From: Combretum micranthum
Lineage: Eukaryota > Streptophyta > Magnoliopsida > Myrtales > Combretaceae
Direction of reading: 5' to 3'
DNA length: 64,000 nucleotides
Assembly (NCBI GenBank): GCA_024138025.1
Contig: JAMXBD010000402.1
Coordinates: 868,001 to 932,000, forward strand
Of the stretch, positions 1-12,890 are shown one piece after another. How positions within the stretch are numbered: the first letter of the stretch is position 1; the number at the start of each line of letters is the position of its first letter. Below the pieces are notes generated by a model. That model was not told where the DNA came from. It ran no database searches and saw nothing but the letters and a program-made list of their open reading frames with translations. Made by a program: the position numbers and the translations under genes.

Positions 1-912
1 TATATTGAAGATATATAATATTTGTTATGGCTTACAAAATCGTAGTTTTGTATAAGTCTACCAAATTTTTACAAATCCTTTTTAATCCTCAAAGGTGAAC
101 TAGATGGCGTTGCTTCCAAACACGCATGCCACATGACGCAGTGTAAATCGTACGAAAATATATCATAATTTTATTGATTTTGCGAATATTCGAACAGTGC
201 CTAGTCAAAAAATCAAAACCTATTGAATCGTGCATGGTTACTAAAAAATAATCTTTTCTATATCTGTTAATTATGAGAATATCTAGATATATAGGTATTA
301 AAATTCGAAAACTTAATAAGAATGGAAATTTTGAAAAAAAGGATAAGCATTATAATCTATTGATTCGCGCACGAAAACTAGAAAATAATCTTCATCAATC
401 TGTTAATTTTATAGAATACCAGAAAAGAAAGAAGAAACAAACAATAATTTTATTCTATTCAAAATCTTTGTCTCAACTTTTTACAAGACTAGTCTCTTTC
501 TAGGATAAAACTAAAATATATCTAAAAGACTTGACATATATAAAAAAAAATATACTAATCTTATTAAAATACATTATTTCTATAAATACTAATTAAATCT
601 ATAAAAAAAAAAAAAACAATCTTTCTGAAATAATAATATGTTGTTGCCCCGCATCACCAGACAATCTTTAAATGTAATGGAGATAAAATTTTTAATTGTT
701 TCAATTGCTTGTTTATTTAATGGGTTCAGACGATTGTGCTGTACATTTTTGTTTGGTTAATGTGCATGCATTTATAATAATAGTAGTTTAAAGTAAAAAA
801 AAAAAAGGGCCTGGCTGAGAATTATGGTAATCATTGGGCATGGAGTATAATTTAAATTAAATATAAAATCATGATAACAAACGAGTGGAATGATAATTGA
901 AGCCTTTATGGT
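1..912. other. AT-rich non-coding stretch
   Basis: No gene is recognisable. The stretch is AT-rich with several poly(A) runs (for example near 602-616 and 797-807). A short open frame at 273-503 is lysine- and asparagine-rich, as expected of chance frames in such DNA, and has no recognisable motif. Confidence 0.5.
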
Positions 913-917
913 ATTCC

Positions 918-3030
918 AAAGTAACGTTGTTAAAATCGGATCAGACCAGCCGGTTTAAGTGGAAACGGTCTTAAAGGCTGACTAGTTTTTGTTTGTGATT
1001 CGTTTTTGCATCGAACCAGTCAGATTTGAGTATTATGACCGGTTCAAATGGAACCCGCTTGACCCGACCAGATCATCTAGGAATGCCCCTCTAATAATTA
1101 AAAAAAAAAAATCTAAAACTCAAAGAACTGAGGAAACTTGAAAAAAAAAAAAAAATGTAAAGACCATAAAATACTAAGAAGCTGATTTTCCAATTTTAAC
1201 ATGGACCAGCTTTGAAATTACAGACGAAACTTGGTGAGAAAGTTCTGGTTCAATGATTCACACTTGCGTGGCCAGATTTAACTAAAAGAACACGATCAGA
1301 TGGATTGGATTCGTCTCAGGAGCAAGTCGAAGGAAAGGATGACTTTAGAGGTATCTACGTCTCAACTTCCAGTGACAGTTCCCATGTTTTTGGTGAGTTT
1401 CAGTGCTAGTTCCTAGAAGTGAAACAGAAAGTTTCCCAAACTAAAAAAAAGAAGAGATTGGCACTTTAAGGAGATATAATACACTACGCGTAATTGATTT
1501 TCTTAGAATAATTCGTATATTTAAAAAGCCAAATTGACGTGTAAAACGGATCATATCGCAAATTCAACAAGTTGTACTTACATGATCTATAATTTATAGG
1601 ATGGCACTATCTTATAAATTGGAACATATAGATAGGGATGATATTTGTTCAATTAAAAGGGCTCCATATAATACACTTTAAATGTCTGTTGATTTGAAAA
1701 TTCCCACGTAAATAGCATCTAAAAATCGAAAACCTACATAGAATTCAAAAATTTGAGAAGAAAATGACGAAAGACTGCTTAAAGTAGAAGCACCACTAAA
1801 AAACTAAAGGTTATCTTTTTGTAAGACTTACATATATGTGTAAGCTAGAAAGTTGTCAAAAATATAATATAAAAACTACCAAAGAAAAATTCCTAAAACT
1901 TAAAAATAAAAAGAAAATGAAAGGATAATTACAACGCCATAGAAGACATATAAAATAGAAGTATTTTAAAGTAATATTATTAAAATCGAATCAAACCGGC
2001 CGGGTCGATCTGGCTCGATCGAGACCGACGTTAAAGGTGGGCCGGTTCCTGCTTGTGACTCGTTTTTGCGTTGAACTAGCTAGACCGGGTATTCTGACCA
2101 GTTTGACCAAACCTAGTTGATCCCGCCGGATCATCTAGGTTGGAATGCCCCTCTAATAATTAAAAAAAAAAAAAAAAACCTAAAACTCGAAAAACTAAGG
2201 GAACTTGAAAAAAAAAAAAATAAAGACCGTACAACACTAAGAAGCTGATTTTCCAATTTTAACATGAACAAGCTTTGAAATTACAGACGAAACTTGGAGA
2301 GAAATTTCTGATTCAATGTTTCACACTTGCGTGTGCAGAACTAAGTAAAAGAACACGACAAGATGGGGTGGATTCGTCTCAGGATTGAGTCCAAGGAAAG
2401 GATGACTTTATAGGTATCTACGTCGTAACTTCAAGTGAAATTCCCATCTTTTTGGTAAGTTTCAGTGCTAGATCCCAGAAGTGAAACAAACAGTTTCCCA
2501 AACGAAAAAAAAAAAAAAAAAGAAAAAGAAAAAGAGATTGGCACTTTAAGGAGATATAATACACTACGCGTAATTGATTTACGAAGCCAAATTGGCGTGC
2601 AAAACGGCTCATATCGCAAAATCAACAAGTTGTACTTACATAATCTATAACTTGTAGGATAGCACTATCATATAAATTGGAACATAGATAGGGATGATAT
2701 TTGTTTAATTAAAAGGGCTCCATATAATATACTTTAAATGTTTATTGATTTTGTGAATTCTCAGACAAACGGTATCCAAAAATCAAAAACTTATGTAGAA
2801 TTCAAAATTTTGGGAAGAAAATGAGCAAAGGTTACTCAAAGTATATGCATCAATAAAAAACTGAAGGTTATTTTTCTCTAGGGCTTACATATATGTGTGA
2901 GCTAGAAAGATGCTAAAAATAAAACATAAAAACTACCACAAATCGAATGACCCTAAAACTTGAAGGTAAAAAGAAAATGCAAGGACAATTACAACGCCAT
3001 AAATGACATACATAATAAAAGCGTTTGTAA
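918..3030. repeat. Tandem direct duplication, two units of about 1.05-1.08 kb
   Basis: Two diverged head-to-tail copies lie at about 918-1967 and 1968-3030. Shared anchors in the same order include TTAAAATCG with a C/G-rich block (931 and 1981), a block ending in CATCTAGG and AATGCCCCTCTAATAATT, the string GGCACTTTAAGGAGATATAA (near 1460 and 2540), and TTACAACGCCAT (near 1930 and 2990). The offset moves between 1050 and 1080 because of indels and poly(A) length changes. No coding potential is seen; the open frames at 2418-2650 are products of the poly(A)/poly(T) tract. The opening GTTGTTAAAATCG resembles the end of the hAT-type element at 41566, so each unit may start with a hAT-like fragment; this is an inference. 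Confidence 0.75.
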
Positions 3031-3288
3031 GAAATTATAATAAATCTAAAACCTTCTCAAAATATAAAAATTGTCCGTTTAAGGACTTAAATGAAGTAAT
3101 TTTCATTAAAACTGATATAGCTCACTATAAAAGGCGGTGACTTCTTCCTATTAGCTCATTTCCTTTAAGATAAGGACTTGAGATCACGAAACTATAATTG
3201 ACCCAGTAGTGTCCTATCCTATCAGGTACTTGTTTGTTAACACTTTCATAAAAGTTATAACGAATAGCAATCCACAAAATTAATAAAA

Positions 3289-3532
3289 GGGATAATGCCA
3301 TAAATGGCATGCGAACTTTAGCAAAATATGTAATTAGATACTTAAACTTTAAAATCAATCAATTTAGTATATGAAAGAACTTGATTGAGGTATTGTTAGC
3401 ATGTACAAAAAGTTCTTTCAAGTATTATATTGATCAATTTCAAAGTTAAGATATTAAATTGATTATTTTCAAAGTTCAAGTACCTAATTGCATATTTTAT
3501 CAAAATTCATATGCCACTTATGACATTAACCC
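3289..3532. mobile_element. Foldback MITE with 9-bp target duplication, Mutator-like
   Basis: The 244-bp element is palindromic over almost its full length. It starts GGGATAATGCCATAAATGGC and ends with the inverted counterpart, ATGACATTAACCC. It is flanked on both sides by the identical 9-mer TTAATAAAA (3280-3288 and 3533-3541). A 9-bp target-site duplication with long terminal inverted repeats is the signature of the Mutator superfamily. There is no coding capacity, so it is non-autonomous. Related ends (GGGATAATG) occur at 10737 and, inverted, near 61798. Confidence 0.75.
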
Positions 3533-3541
3533 TTAATAAAA

Positions 3542-5640
3542 CTAACAAAAGGACAAAGTAATTTGTCTCATTTGAATCTCAACCTTTTTTCCCCTTCTTG
3601 TTTAAATCCTTAATGTTTTAAAAGGTTGGACTTTTCTTGATGTGATTAGGGTTAGTTTAGATGGTCTGTTTTCCATCGGTATTTATATTGTTATCTATGT
3701 CATATCTGTTTTATATTAGTATCTGGTCTATTTGATCGGTTTATGAGTAAAAATGTATGTTTTTCATCGGTATCTATTTTTGACAAACATTATGTTTGAA
3801 AGCGATAAAAAGATGAAGTCAAAACAATAAAAAGATAATGAAACAAAGAAACCACACAACTAAAAGCTTGAATAAAACAAAACAAAACTAAATACCCATT
3901 CTCTAAGATGATGACAATGCCCACCACCACCACGGGAACCATTGGCACACCATCGATCAACTGAGGTATAATACAGCTAAGGAGAGGCAAAACCAAATAG
4001 CCATTACTAAGGTTTTTTTTTCTTTCCTTTTTTTATAATTTAGAAATCATACTTAGAAAGAGCAACTGATAAATATGGTATTTGTATGCAATTGTAAAAC
4101 CTAATAGTTAATAAATGGTGTTATAAAAATAAAGACTCTAATAACAAAATGAACTTTTGTAATATCTCGAGATGAGTCAATAATTAAGAATATGACTAAA
4201 ATCAATATTTTAATAGTATGAACATGAGATAAAACACAACATTAGAATGGTTTAATTGAATAGTATAACCAGTGGATGATTTTGTAGAAATTGAGCTTAG
4301 ACAGTTTAATTAAATAAACTAAACAAAATATATAAACAATAAAGTATAAATAGATAATTTAACATAATCAAATTAATAAATAGAATAATCAAAATTTGAT
4401 ATTTCAAATGTCCCCTTCAATTAGCCTATTTGCTTTAGCGATCTTTTTCAACAAATCAGATATTTGATGTTTGAGTTGAATAATCGTATCTTATAGCTTT
4501 TGCCATGGAGATTTTAATGAACCTCCCAAGAAAACATTGCCATTTCAGGTTTTAGTTTTAACCCACCATAGAGAGAAAGCAACATATTTATCTTTGATAT
4601 ATTAGAAAGATGAGAGGATGAGGTGGGATGCCTTCATGTCCGCTGCAGGTTTATGAATCACAGTAGCCTAGCTGTAAACCAAGACAAATTTTGAAATACT
4701 CTTTTCAAACACAAAACTCATATTCTTATGTTATATCATTTCTGTCCTGTGCTCTTTCTTAGCAATTAATAATATTTTATTTTTGGTCGAAGCAGTCCAT
4801 CACAGGGACACTGGAAAGCAGGTACTTCCTGGACATGTTAACTTCTTATTTTATAAATTGCCAAAAAAAAAAATTTATTTTGTCTTATAACCTAAGATTT
4901 AGTGCTTTCATTATAATTTAATAGGTACAAGCGTATAGTTATATTTTACTTTCCATCTTCTTGTCTAGAAAATAAGTCTAAAATTCTCACACTAATTTTT
5001 ATCGCTTTTGATATGTCTACGTTTTTCTTTTTGGAATATATATATATATTTCTTTTGATACAATAGAAATGATGGTTAGGCTCATAAAAAAATGGAGTAT
5101 CTACTTTTATTTTTTAAAAGCATGTGAAAATTAATTTTTCTATTTTTTTTTTAAGTTTTTGTCACCAACACATATTTAGAGTAAAGAACATAAAAAGTAA
5201 CATTGTAAAAAAAAAATTTATAAAAATAGGACATTACAAATACAAACTTAATAACAAGACACTAAAAACGTATCAATTCCTAACTTTGAGTCAAATATAA
5301 CTTAATATTTTATTTTTTATTGACCTCGGTTTGACCTTAGGTTGAGTTTGATTCAACCCCTTGACCCCTAACACCCTCCAATATGTTCGAGTCAACCTCT
5401 GATCCAGTACTAACAATACTGTTTCAAATAAAAGTATATCTTTATTAATCTTAGTCATTTTAGTGTAATATATGAATTTTTAAGTAGTTACTGAAAAACA
5501 ATTACGATAATATAAAATTAATTAGAATTTGAAGAAGACAAGTGGGAGATATGCCTATTTGAAATGTATAAACTAGAACAGACAAATATAACATAAGGCT
5601 AAATGGAGCAAACAAATATAACATAAGGTTACAGCCTGCT
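3542..5640. other. Non-coding, repeat-like DNA
   Basis: No gene is recognisable. A segment around 3655-3840 (GATGGTCTGTTTTCCATCGG and following T-rich text) resembles segments near 38765-38950 and, inverted, near 57290-57510, suggesting a small dispersed repeat. A 244-bp MITE lies immediately to the left. The small open frame at 3790-3996 has no motif. Confidence 0.4.
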
Positions 5641-6720
5641 GATTTATTGACAAATGTTTAAAACCATTTAAACGCGTTGCTTAAAGGATTTCGTTGATTC
5701 AAGTGAGTATTCCTTATTTGTTACTTATTATGTGGAATGGTAAAAGATTGTAAGTTATCCGTTTATTGTTTACAATTTAATGTGACTTTGCTTAATTGAA
5801 TCACATGAAATAATGAGTTTACTGAATATAAATTTATTGAATATTAGGTTAATATGTTGATGCATGACATAAAAACTGATTTTTGACAATGAAAGTATGT
5901 TAGCTATTTAGGCTTAATTTATAGGATTGTGTGGATATATTATCATGTCATAATTATGTTATTTAGAATTATATGCTTGATTCTTGATTGATTAATGGTG
6001 CTTGCACTATTACATTCATGGCATGGCATAACACGAAAAGGTCTCAAAGGCTATATCTTAAAAGCTCGGTTTTGAACAAATGGATCTAACGGTCTTAACT
6101 CGATAATAGTTGCTTTTCTCGGAATTCTTGGTTTATAACCTTGGGTTAAAGCATATAGAATTGCATGCTTAAGGCAACTTGTTTAGTTAATGAATCTTCT
6201 AATTCTACTTGGATTTTGGAATCTCTTCGAGTTGGTTACTACTCTATTTATGTTTGTAGTTGCTTTATGCTACTCTATTCAGTTAATTTGCCAAGGACTG
6301 CTCTTGAGTCGCCATGTCACATGCATTATCATGACATATAATCTCATACGAATTTAAAATTTTTAACAAACAATACATTTTACTATTTTGACTATTTGAT
6401 GTGCTTTTGTACTCACTTAGTTCAAAGAAACTTAAGGTTAGTGTTTCTCACCTCATGTACAGATGGCTAAGCTTGATACAATTAAGAGGGATTTAAGGAT
6501 TTGCACTAAGAGTTCCAACTACCTACTTACATGATATAGGCTTGAACACTACTTGAGATCATAGGTTCTTGTGTTGCATTATAAAAGTTAATCTTTAAAA
6601 CTTTTATTATTTGTACAAAGTCTATATTAATAACACTTTAGTATGGATTAGGTAGACCTAACATACACTAAACAAAATAATGGTATAAACCATATAATCT
6701 TGGTTATATCACATTGCACA
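5640..6720 (+). mobile_element. Possible 3' part of a non-coding LTR-type element
   Basis: This stretch has the same order of landmarks as the right half of the 5.5-kb element at 25232-30733: a GTGAGT near the start (about 5703), a GGCATGGCAT-like block, an ACTCACTTAG near 6412, then CTCACCTCATGTACAGATGG near 6449. The element at 25232-30733 shows GGTGAGTTAC, a GCATGCGGG block, CTCACTGAGC and CTCACC followed by TGCAGG. Identity is low and edges are not defined. No long open frame is present. Confidence 0.3.
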
Positions 6721-7929
6721 TCGAAGTTTGAGTTACAAGAAGTTTAAGAATTTTATAATAGTCTTATCTTTAATGTAAGATTGGACAAATCTCATCTTTA
6801 GGTACCATATTTTAAGTAGATACCACAAAGTGATATGACAGTTAGAGCTATGCATGTGGGTTATGCGAGGCTAGCTACCTACCAACCCACTTAGTTTTTT
6901 TTTTTTTTAGGAAAATTTAAAAGAATTCAAATTTATATATAATTTAAATGTATAATATATCACTTCCTACATTGGATAATAATGTTATATGGAAAATTTG
7001 TAGACTTTTATTTTGAAAATTCATATCAATTAATATTGTGTTGCCTTTTTTTTTTTTTTTTTTACTTATAGAAGCATCTATATTTATCTAATAAATACAG
7101 AAGAGTTTTTGTTTTTTTCCTTCACTATGCTCAACAACAACACCATTTTGAGTACAAGTCTTAAAACTATGGTCAATTACAATCCTAAACGCAATTTAAT
7201 GAAAGTATATATAGTAGAATACAATGCCTAATGAAACTTCTGCAGTAGTCTTCTACGACCATCATACTATTTAACTAATATCCCATGAAAGCTCTTACAA
7301 CGTTTCATGCAATTCTCAACCCAAGAAAGAATGCATATAGAGTTAAAACAAATTTTTTATCACTGTCCTTAGTGCAAAACACAAATCATGCAATGACAAA
7401 CATTTAACTGAACAACACCACAAATTTATCTCTTCAACCATCTCTACAAATGAGGGCAAACCATCGTGAAAGAAAGCTAAAGACTAACAAGAAAGCTCTG
7501 GTTGCAAGAGAGAATATATTGATGAAAAGACTAAGAATATAATCAACATAATATTAGATGCTTGAAAACATGATATATTCAACACTAAATAACAATCCAA
7601 AAAAAAAATTGAAATTTGAAATATAATATCCATCATAATTGACAAAATGTCTATAAACCATTTTGATGAATAATCGAATTTGAGTCTTCCTTTGACATAT
7701 TTGCCTAGTTTTTTTCATCACTATCTACAATTTACAAATAAAACATATAGTTATAGATGTTCAAAGCTTAACCTTACACATTGAAAGAAAATTTACCTAA
7801 AGGAAGATAATAAACTACCTTCGTCAATATATTTTTGTAACCAATTCTGGGTACAAGTGATAACTTCCACATCTAAAGAGAGAAGAGAACTCTATAATTA
7901 CTAAAAACATGAGCTCTAATGCTAAAAGA

Positions 7930-9100
7930 TGACTTAAATGCTACCATAGTAATTAAAATCCTAAGCACATCCAAATTCCTCTAGCTTTGAGTCTTCCAAT
8001 ATTGTAATATGTTTGACTCTTGATAGAAGTTTATAGCCATTACTAGCTCATTTAAATACGAATCCAAAGAAGACTTAGCAAAAGTTTCTGTTTCAACATG
8101 ACAATACTTCTTTATCATAGTGGGAAAAATATTAGTATTGAATATTAATACTTAAAAATATATAACTTACAAAAAATAAATAAATCAATAAAGCATAAAG
8201 TAAAATTACATCTAAAGTAGCGAAATCAATGTCCAAGCCTTTTCTAAATCCTAGGTTCCTTGTTACTAGTTGCCTACATCTACTTCCATATCATTTGCAT
8301 TTCTTTTCTCATATTCTTTATAATGCTGATACAACTTGTTCTTTATATTAGTCATCTATTCTTCACAAGTACGAGGATGTTGAAACAAAATTTCAAGAAA
8401 TTAAACTTCATTTAAGGGTCAAGGCAAGCCTTTAGAGCAAGGGCAATGTTGTATTCCTCCCAATATTTATCAAACTTTTGCTTCATCTTAAGACACATGT
8501 CACTTATGATAATATCTTCACATGCTAAGTTCTTAATAATAAAAAAAAAAAGTAGTTCTCTAAACTTGGACAAAATATAGGTTTGAAGTAGGATAAGAGG
8601 AGCTAGAGATCAAGTTTGTGATGGTAGAAAAAGGAGTAAAGAACTTGCATGTTTTCTCCACTCTTTCGTACTCTCCATTGAAAGACCACTTATAATTCGA
8701 ATCATTTGATTGAAGGCAACAAAAAGCATGTTTATAATTTAGTGCAGTATCAAGCATAAGATAAGTAGAGTTCCATCTAGTGGCTACATCCAAATGCAAA
8801 CCAACTCTAGTATCAATATCACCAAGTTGACCAACACACTCCCAAAAATGATACATCCTACTCTTGAACCCTTCATATACCTCACGCTCTCTCTTATCTT
8901 ATACAAAGCTTGAGTAGCTACTATCAAACCCTTTTTAATGATTAAATGAAGAATATGAGAACGGCATCTAATATGAAAAAAATCCACTATGACATGACAA
9001 ATTATTTTACAAATTAAGTTGAACTTTCAAGAAATCTTCCATATAATCATTAGTAGATACATTATCCAATGTAAGAGAGGGTAATTCTTTCTATGTCTAT
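7930..9100 (-). pseudogene. hAT transposase fossil (zf-BED / RICESLEEPER-like)
   Basis: The minus strand reads as a decayed hAT transposase. From about 9080 downward it gives LTLDNVSTND, then FFHIRCRSHILHLIIKKGL and YKIRESVRYMKGS, then in another frame HLDVATRWNSTYLMLDTAL, then MKQKFDKYWEEYNIALALKA followed by a match to the family segment LDPRMK with a stop, and a faint hAT dimerisation region near 7930-8100 (KSSLDSYLNELV in shifted frames). In intact members these blocks form the RNase H-fold catalytic core and the C-terminal dimerisation domain. Several stops and at least two frameshifts are present, so it cannot make transposase. The N-terminal BED finger and terminal repeats were not found. 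Confidence 0.8.
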
Positions 9101-9109
9101 ACACCTTTT

Positions 9110-10736
9110 TTTATAACTCAAAACTCGAGTGAGAGGAGGAAATATGAAGGAAGAAAGAAAGAATTTCACTATTAAGGCCCTCTTTGTTTTGATGAATTTA
9201 TTTTCTAAAAAAAAAATGTCTTTTCATTTTTCCCTATTTATTTAATGAAAAGTGGAACAATTATTAGAAAGTAGTCTCCCTTGTTTTGGAAAATGGGGGC
9301 TCATTCATAATTTATTTTCTTGAAAATAACTTATGAATTATAAAAGCATATGTCATTTTCCCATCAATTTGCAAGCTTAATCTATCTAGGAGTGTGTGTA
9401 GTGTAGTTTAGTCCCATTTGCCCCCCTAAAATCAAACCAAACCCTATATTGATAAAAATACATTCTATCAAAGAACTTTAATTACATATTTCCTATCACC
9501 AATACAAATATATGCAATAACATTTGAAATTAGTTGTTTATCTAAATAAATGTGTAAAGCTTAAAGTGAAAGGTGAGATTTCATCCATCATAAAATTATA
9601 ATTATACTGAACTATAATGATATATTAGTCGATAAAAATAAGAATATGTTATCATAATTTGAGATGCAAATTCTAATTCATTGCATACTTTTAGTTGGCC
9701 CACTATCAATTATGTAAACAAATAAGTAAGTAAGTAATAGAAGTGGATTAATTAGTAAAACATAAGAAAAAAATGTTCATAACACTAGAGGCTAAAATTT
9801 AAAAATTATCTTATTTGTAGATACACCTCAACAATCGAAATATGATATAAACATTCTAATTTGATTTTCATGAATAATACATGTATAAATAAAAATAATA
9901 ATAAACATAATTCATTGTTTTAATAAAAAAAATTAAAAGAAGAAATAATATGTTTGTTTTCTTTTTTTTAAATATGTGAAACAGTTCTGATTAACACGGG
10001 CTTCTACCTAGTTTAGTTAACTCCAAAGGTTAGTTTACACAATTTTATGACCAATTTAGCACTTAGCAAATGATGTGTTATTGAATCTTAAAATAATTTT
10101 AGGATTTTATAGCATAAATATCTTATAAAAAAGAATCTACATATATATATATATATATATATTTATATACCCTATCTTATTTTTTTTGGATTTTTTATGC
10201 AGATCTTGAAGAATTTCTTTAATTAGGAGTCATCCATTTCTTCTTTTTTCTCGTCACAAGTTCTCTCATCACCCAGTACTCATGCAGAACAACTAAACAC
10301 ATACAAACTACATTCTGATTGAGGTAGGGTTTTCACAAAACTAGACTTAATGAATCAATTTCCAGCCTACATGATAAGCGCAATGAGATCACCAAGCAAG
10401 TTACGTCATAGGAATCTGCACACGAATTCTTGCATCTATTTATATAAGTCCAAAGAAATTAATGTATAACACTAGGTAGAAACCAAAAAAGGTGTCTCGG
10501 TCCAAAATTTTAATTCAAATTAGCAAGAAATGGCACAAATTGAACTTGACTAGTTCTGACACAAGGGTGAAGTACTTGTAAAAATAAACTTTTGCATTGA
10601 AGTTCAAACTCGTCCATTTGATATTTAAGTATTGCTCTCAATCCACAGCCATTCTCAGTGAAATTGGCTCGATTAAACCTATATTATTGGGGAGAGCTAT
10701 AAACCCATACTGTCCCATATATTGCATTTTTCTGAC
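9110..10736. other. Non-coding stretch with possible MITE remnant and (TA)n
   Basis: No gene is recognisable. The text near 9175 (AAGGCCCTCTTTGTTTTGAT) looks like the end of a plant MITE of the GGCCCTGTTTGG type, but the other end was not found. A (TA)n microsatellite occupies about 10141-10162. Confidence 0.35.
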
Positions 10737-11226
10737 GGGATAATGTGATGTTTGGTATCTGAAGTTTCCTTAAGTGTACAATTAATTATCTAAGTTTTAA
10801 AGTAGTTAATTTAATATCCAATTAAAATTTTTGTATTTATTAATATTACTTCAATTAACAAAATTAACTTTGCTTGTTGTGCATGCACTCCTAGTGAAAT
10901 GGGAAATGGTATGTACTAACAAACAAAAAACTAACAAATTAGGCAATTAAACAAGATGAATAATGCATATGTTATCAAATAGACAATCAAGTCAGTAAAT
11001 TAACTCCCAACAACTTTAATGTGTGTGTTCATCTACTTGCTTAATTGTCTAATTTTCTAGTTTTTCATTGACTATTTGACACATATTACTTCCTTATTCG
11101 TTGGGAGTCTTAGGTACTATTAGTAAATATAAAAACTTTTAATAGATATCAAATTAACTATTTTAAACTTTAGATAGTCAATTATATAATTGGAGAAAGT
11201 TTAGTACCAAGCATGACATTGATCGC
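10737..11226. mobile_element. Foldback element, about 490 bp
   Basis: Left arm GGGATAATGTGATGTTTGGT pairs with the inverted right arm (GCGATCAATGTCATGCTTGG read on the minus strand). The pairing continues for well over 100 bp into the element (for example TTAATTTAATATC against TTAATTTGATATC). The terminal motif GGGATAATG is shared with the Mutator-like MITE at 3289. No clean target duplication is visible: the flanks are similar T-rich strings only. Confidence 0.6.
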
Positions 11227-11865
11227 TTTTTGAATACTATGCCCAATTTTAAAAAAAAAAAAAAATTGAAAAAGGCAACAATCAAATGTCAAATTATGGA
11301 CAACATCTATTAATCTCTGCATTTTTAGATTTGAATGAAGTGATAAAGCAGTATAATCGAAACATATTTGCATTCGTCAATTGTGAACAACCATTAGAAA
11401 GAGTAGGCAAAGGCATCTCCAAAAAACCACTATCAGAAACAATTTTAAATCAAACTATCAATAATTAGCTGAATCATACTTGTTTATGCCCTTATATGTT
11501 TGTCAAGTATAGATAATCAGAAAGAAACAAAACATTCCTAATAGATGTCTGCAACGGCATCGACACTAGCTCAAATTAATACAACTTAAGTGCAAAGTGT
11601 GAATCGAGTGTTTGGGATTGATGAGCTATAAGGAAATCATTAAAAGTGGAGATTTTTTTGCCTTTGAGAAAACACAAAACCATCATTGATTTCCCACTTA
11701 CGACTACCTTGCATTTAATGAGGTCATATGTTTATATTAGTTGAAGCTCCATTATTAGTCAATAGTCATAATATTTTCTGATGAAGACTGCAAGGTTATT
11801 GTCATCTATTTTGTGTATGTTTAAGTCTCCTAAACATTATTTTTATATTTAGATTATTACGAGGC

Positions 11866-11905
<40 letters not shown>

Positions 11906-12034
11906 GAAGCAATTATCTGTTTTAGAGTAATGTCTTACTCTAAAACAGAACTAAAAGAACTTGAATTGAGTGATCATACACTACTGTTGGAAAGACATCT
12001 AATTCATCAAATAACCATCTAGCGGAGGAGTAAC
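11227..12034. other. Non-coding stretch with (AAT)n microsatellite
   Basis: This is the 3' flank of the TNL-A LRR remnant. It contains an (AAT)n repeat at about 11866-11905, followed by a short palindrome TTTTAGAGTAATG/CTTACTCTAAAA near 11920-11947. The open frames at 11182-11468 show no recognisable motif. Confidence 0.4.
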
Positions 12035-12622
12035 TCATTTCAACAATCGCTTATATTCCAACATTCCAATTGTAGTGGGCAATTTTCTTATGGGAGTCCA
12101 TGCAACACTTAATACCTTTAATTTCTTCAAGTTACCTATTGTATCGGGAAGCTTAACGATTCCAGAGTATGATAAATCTAATTCGATCAAGGATACCCAA
12201 TATACAATTGATTTTTGAAGTGCTTCTATAACTGCACGGTTAAAGTCGGCGAGTGTAATGATCGACGTGTCCTCCAATGAGAGCTCTGTGAGATTATTTT
12301 CAAAATCGAATGAACTGACCCTGCTCACTGACCAGCAAGAAGAGCAACTAAAAATTCTAAGCCTCGTCATGGGTGGCCAATTAGGAAATTTTACAATAGA
12401 GACATTATCATCAATAATAAGTTCCTCTAAGGATTCCATGCAGCTAAGCCCTTCTGGTAGCTTCCGTAGACTCCTACAACCCCTTGAGTTTAGAACGACC
12501 AAATGCTTTAGCATATTGATAGACTCATCCAAGTTATCCAAGTTATAAGAGTCTTCAAGAATTAGTTGCTCTAGTTTAGGGTGAGACAAGAAGTCGGGAC
12601 TTTTTAAGCAACCATTTTTCAT
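12035..12622 (-). CDS. TNL-A LRR fragment
   Basis: An open frame of 195 codons with plant-type leucine-rich repeats, such as LKHLVVLNSRGCRSLRKLPE, IVKFPNWPPMTRLRIF, LIELDLSYSGIVKLPDTIGN and IRKLPTTIGMLE. The first block aligns with the start of the TNL-B LRR exon (TPDFSSHPCLEQLILEDC) and the middle with TNL-B after its insertion (VEIPNWSLMRRLKVF). It stops shortly after the IRKLPTTIGMLE block, near where TNL-B also becomes frameshifted. It is probably not translated on its own because no proper upstream exon remains. Confidence 0.85.
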   Translation of the reverse strand: MKNGCLKSPDFLSHPKLEQLILEDSYNLDNLDESINMLKHLVVLNSRGCRSLRKLPEGLSCMESLEELIIDDNVSIVKFPNWPPMTRLRIFSCSSCWSVSRVSSFDFENNLTELSLEDTSIITLADFNRAVIEALQKSIVYWVSLIELDLSYSGIVKLPDTIGNLKKLKVLSVAWTPIRKLPTTIGMLEYKRLLK

Positions 12623-12654
12623 GTCAAGAAATCAACATTCATGTTTAAAAATGG

Positions 12655-12890
12655 GACAATAAGTGGCTGTAAATAACTTTTCCAAGCATTGCTTTTCCTA
12701 TACCACCCATCCCATGAATTGCAACAATGATTACACCACTGATTTCAGCATATAAGGTACTTAAAAAACTTTTTCAACATGATACTTTAGTCCATATAAA
12801 TGATGGGCTACCATCAAATAAGCTTTCTTTAACTCACACAATATTACATTGGTTACTTCTTTTACGAGCTCTCCTTCTTACTTGAAAAGT
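12655..12890 (-). pseudogene. TNL-A NBS remnant with P-loop
   Basis: Read on the minus strand in shifting frames, this gives EGELVKEVTNVILCELKKAY and then IHGMGGIGKAMLGKVIYSHL. That is the start of the NBS exon through the P-loop (GMGGIGK) in TNL-B (EGELTKEVTNVVLRELKKAY; GMGGMGKTTLAKAIYNDLL). The Thr-Thr after the P-loop lysine is changed to Ala-Met. Stops and a frame change lie between the two blocks. The rest of the NBS is absent, and the LRR fragment begins within about 40 bp. Confidence 0.8.

Noticed and set aside
2418..2650. Three overlapping small open frames on both strands
   Set aside because: They run across a poly(A)/poly(T) tract inside the 1-kb tandem repeat and have homopolymeric residues.
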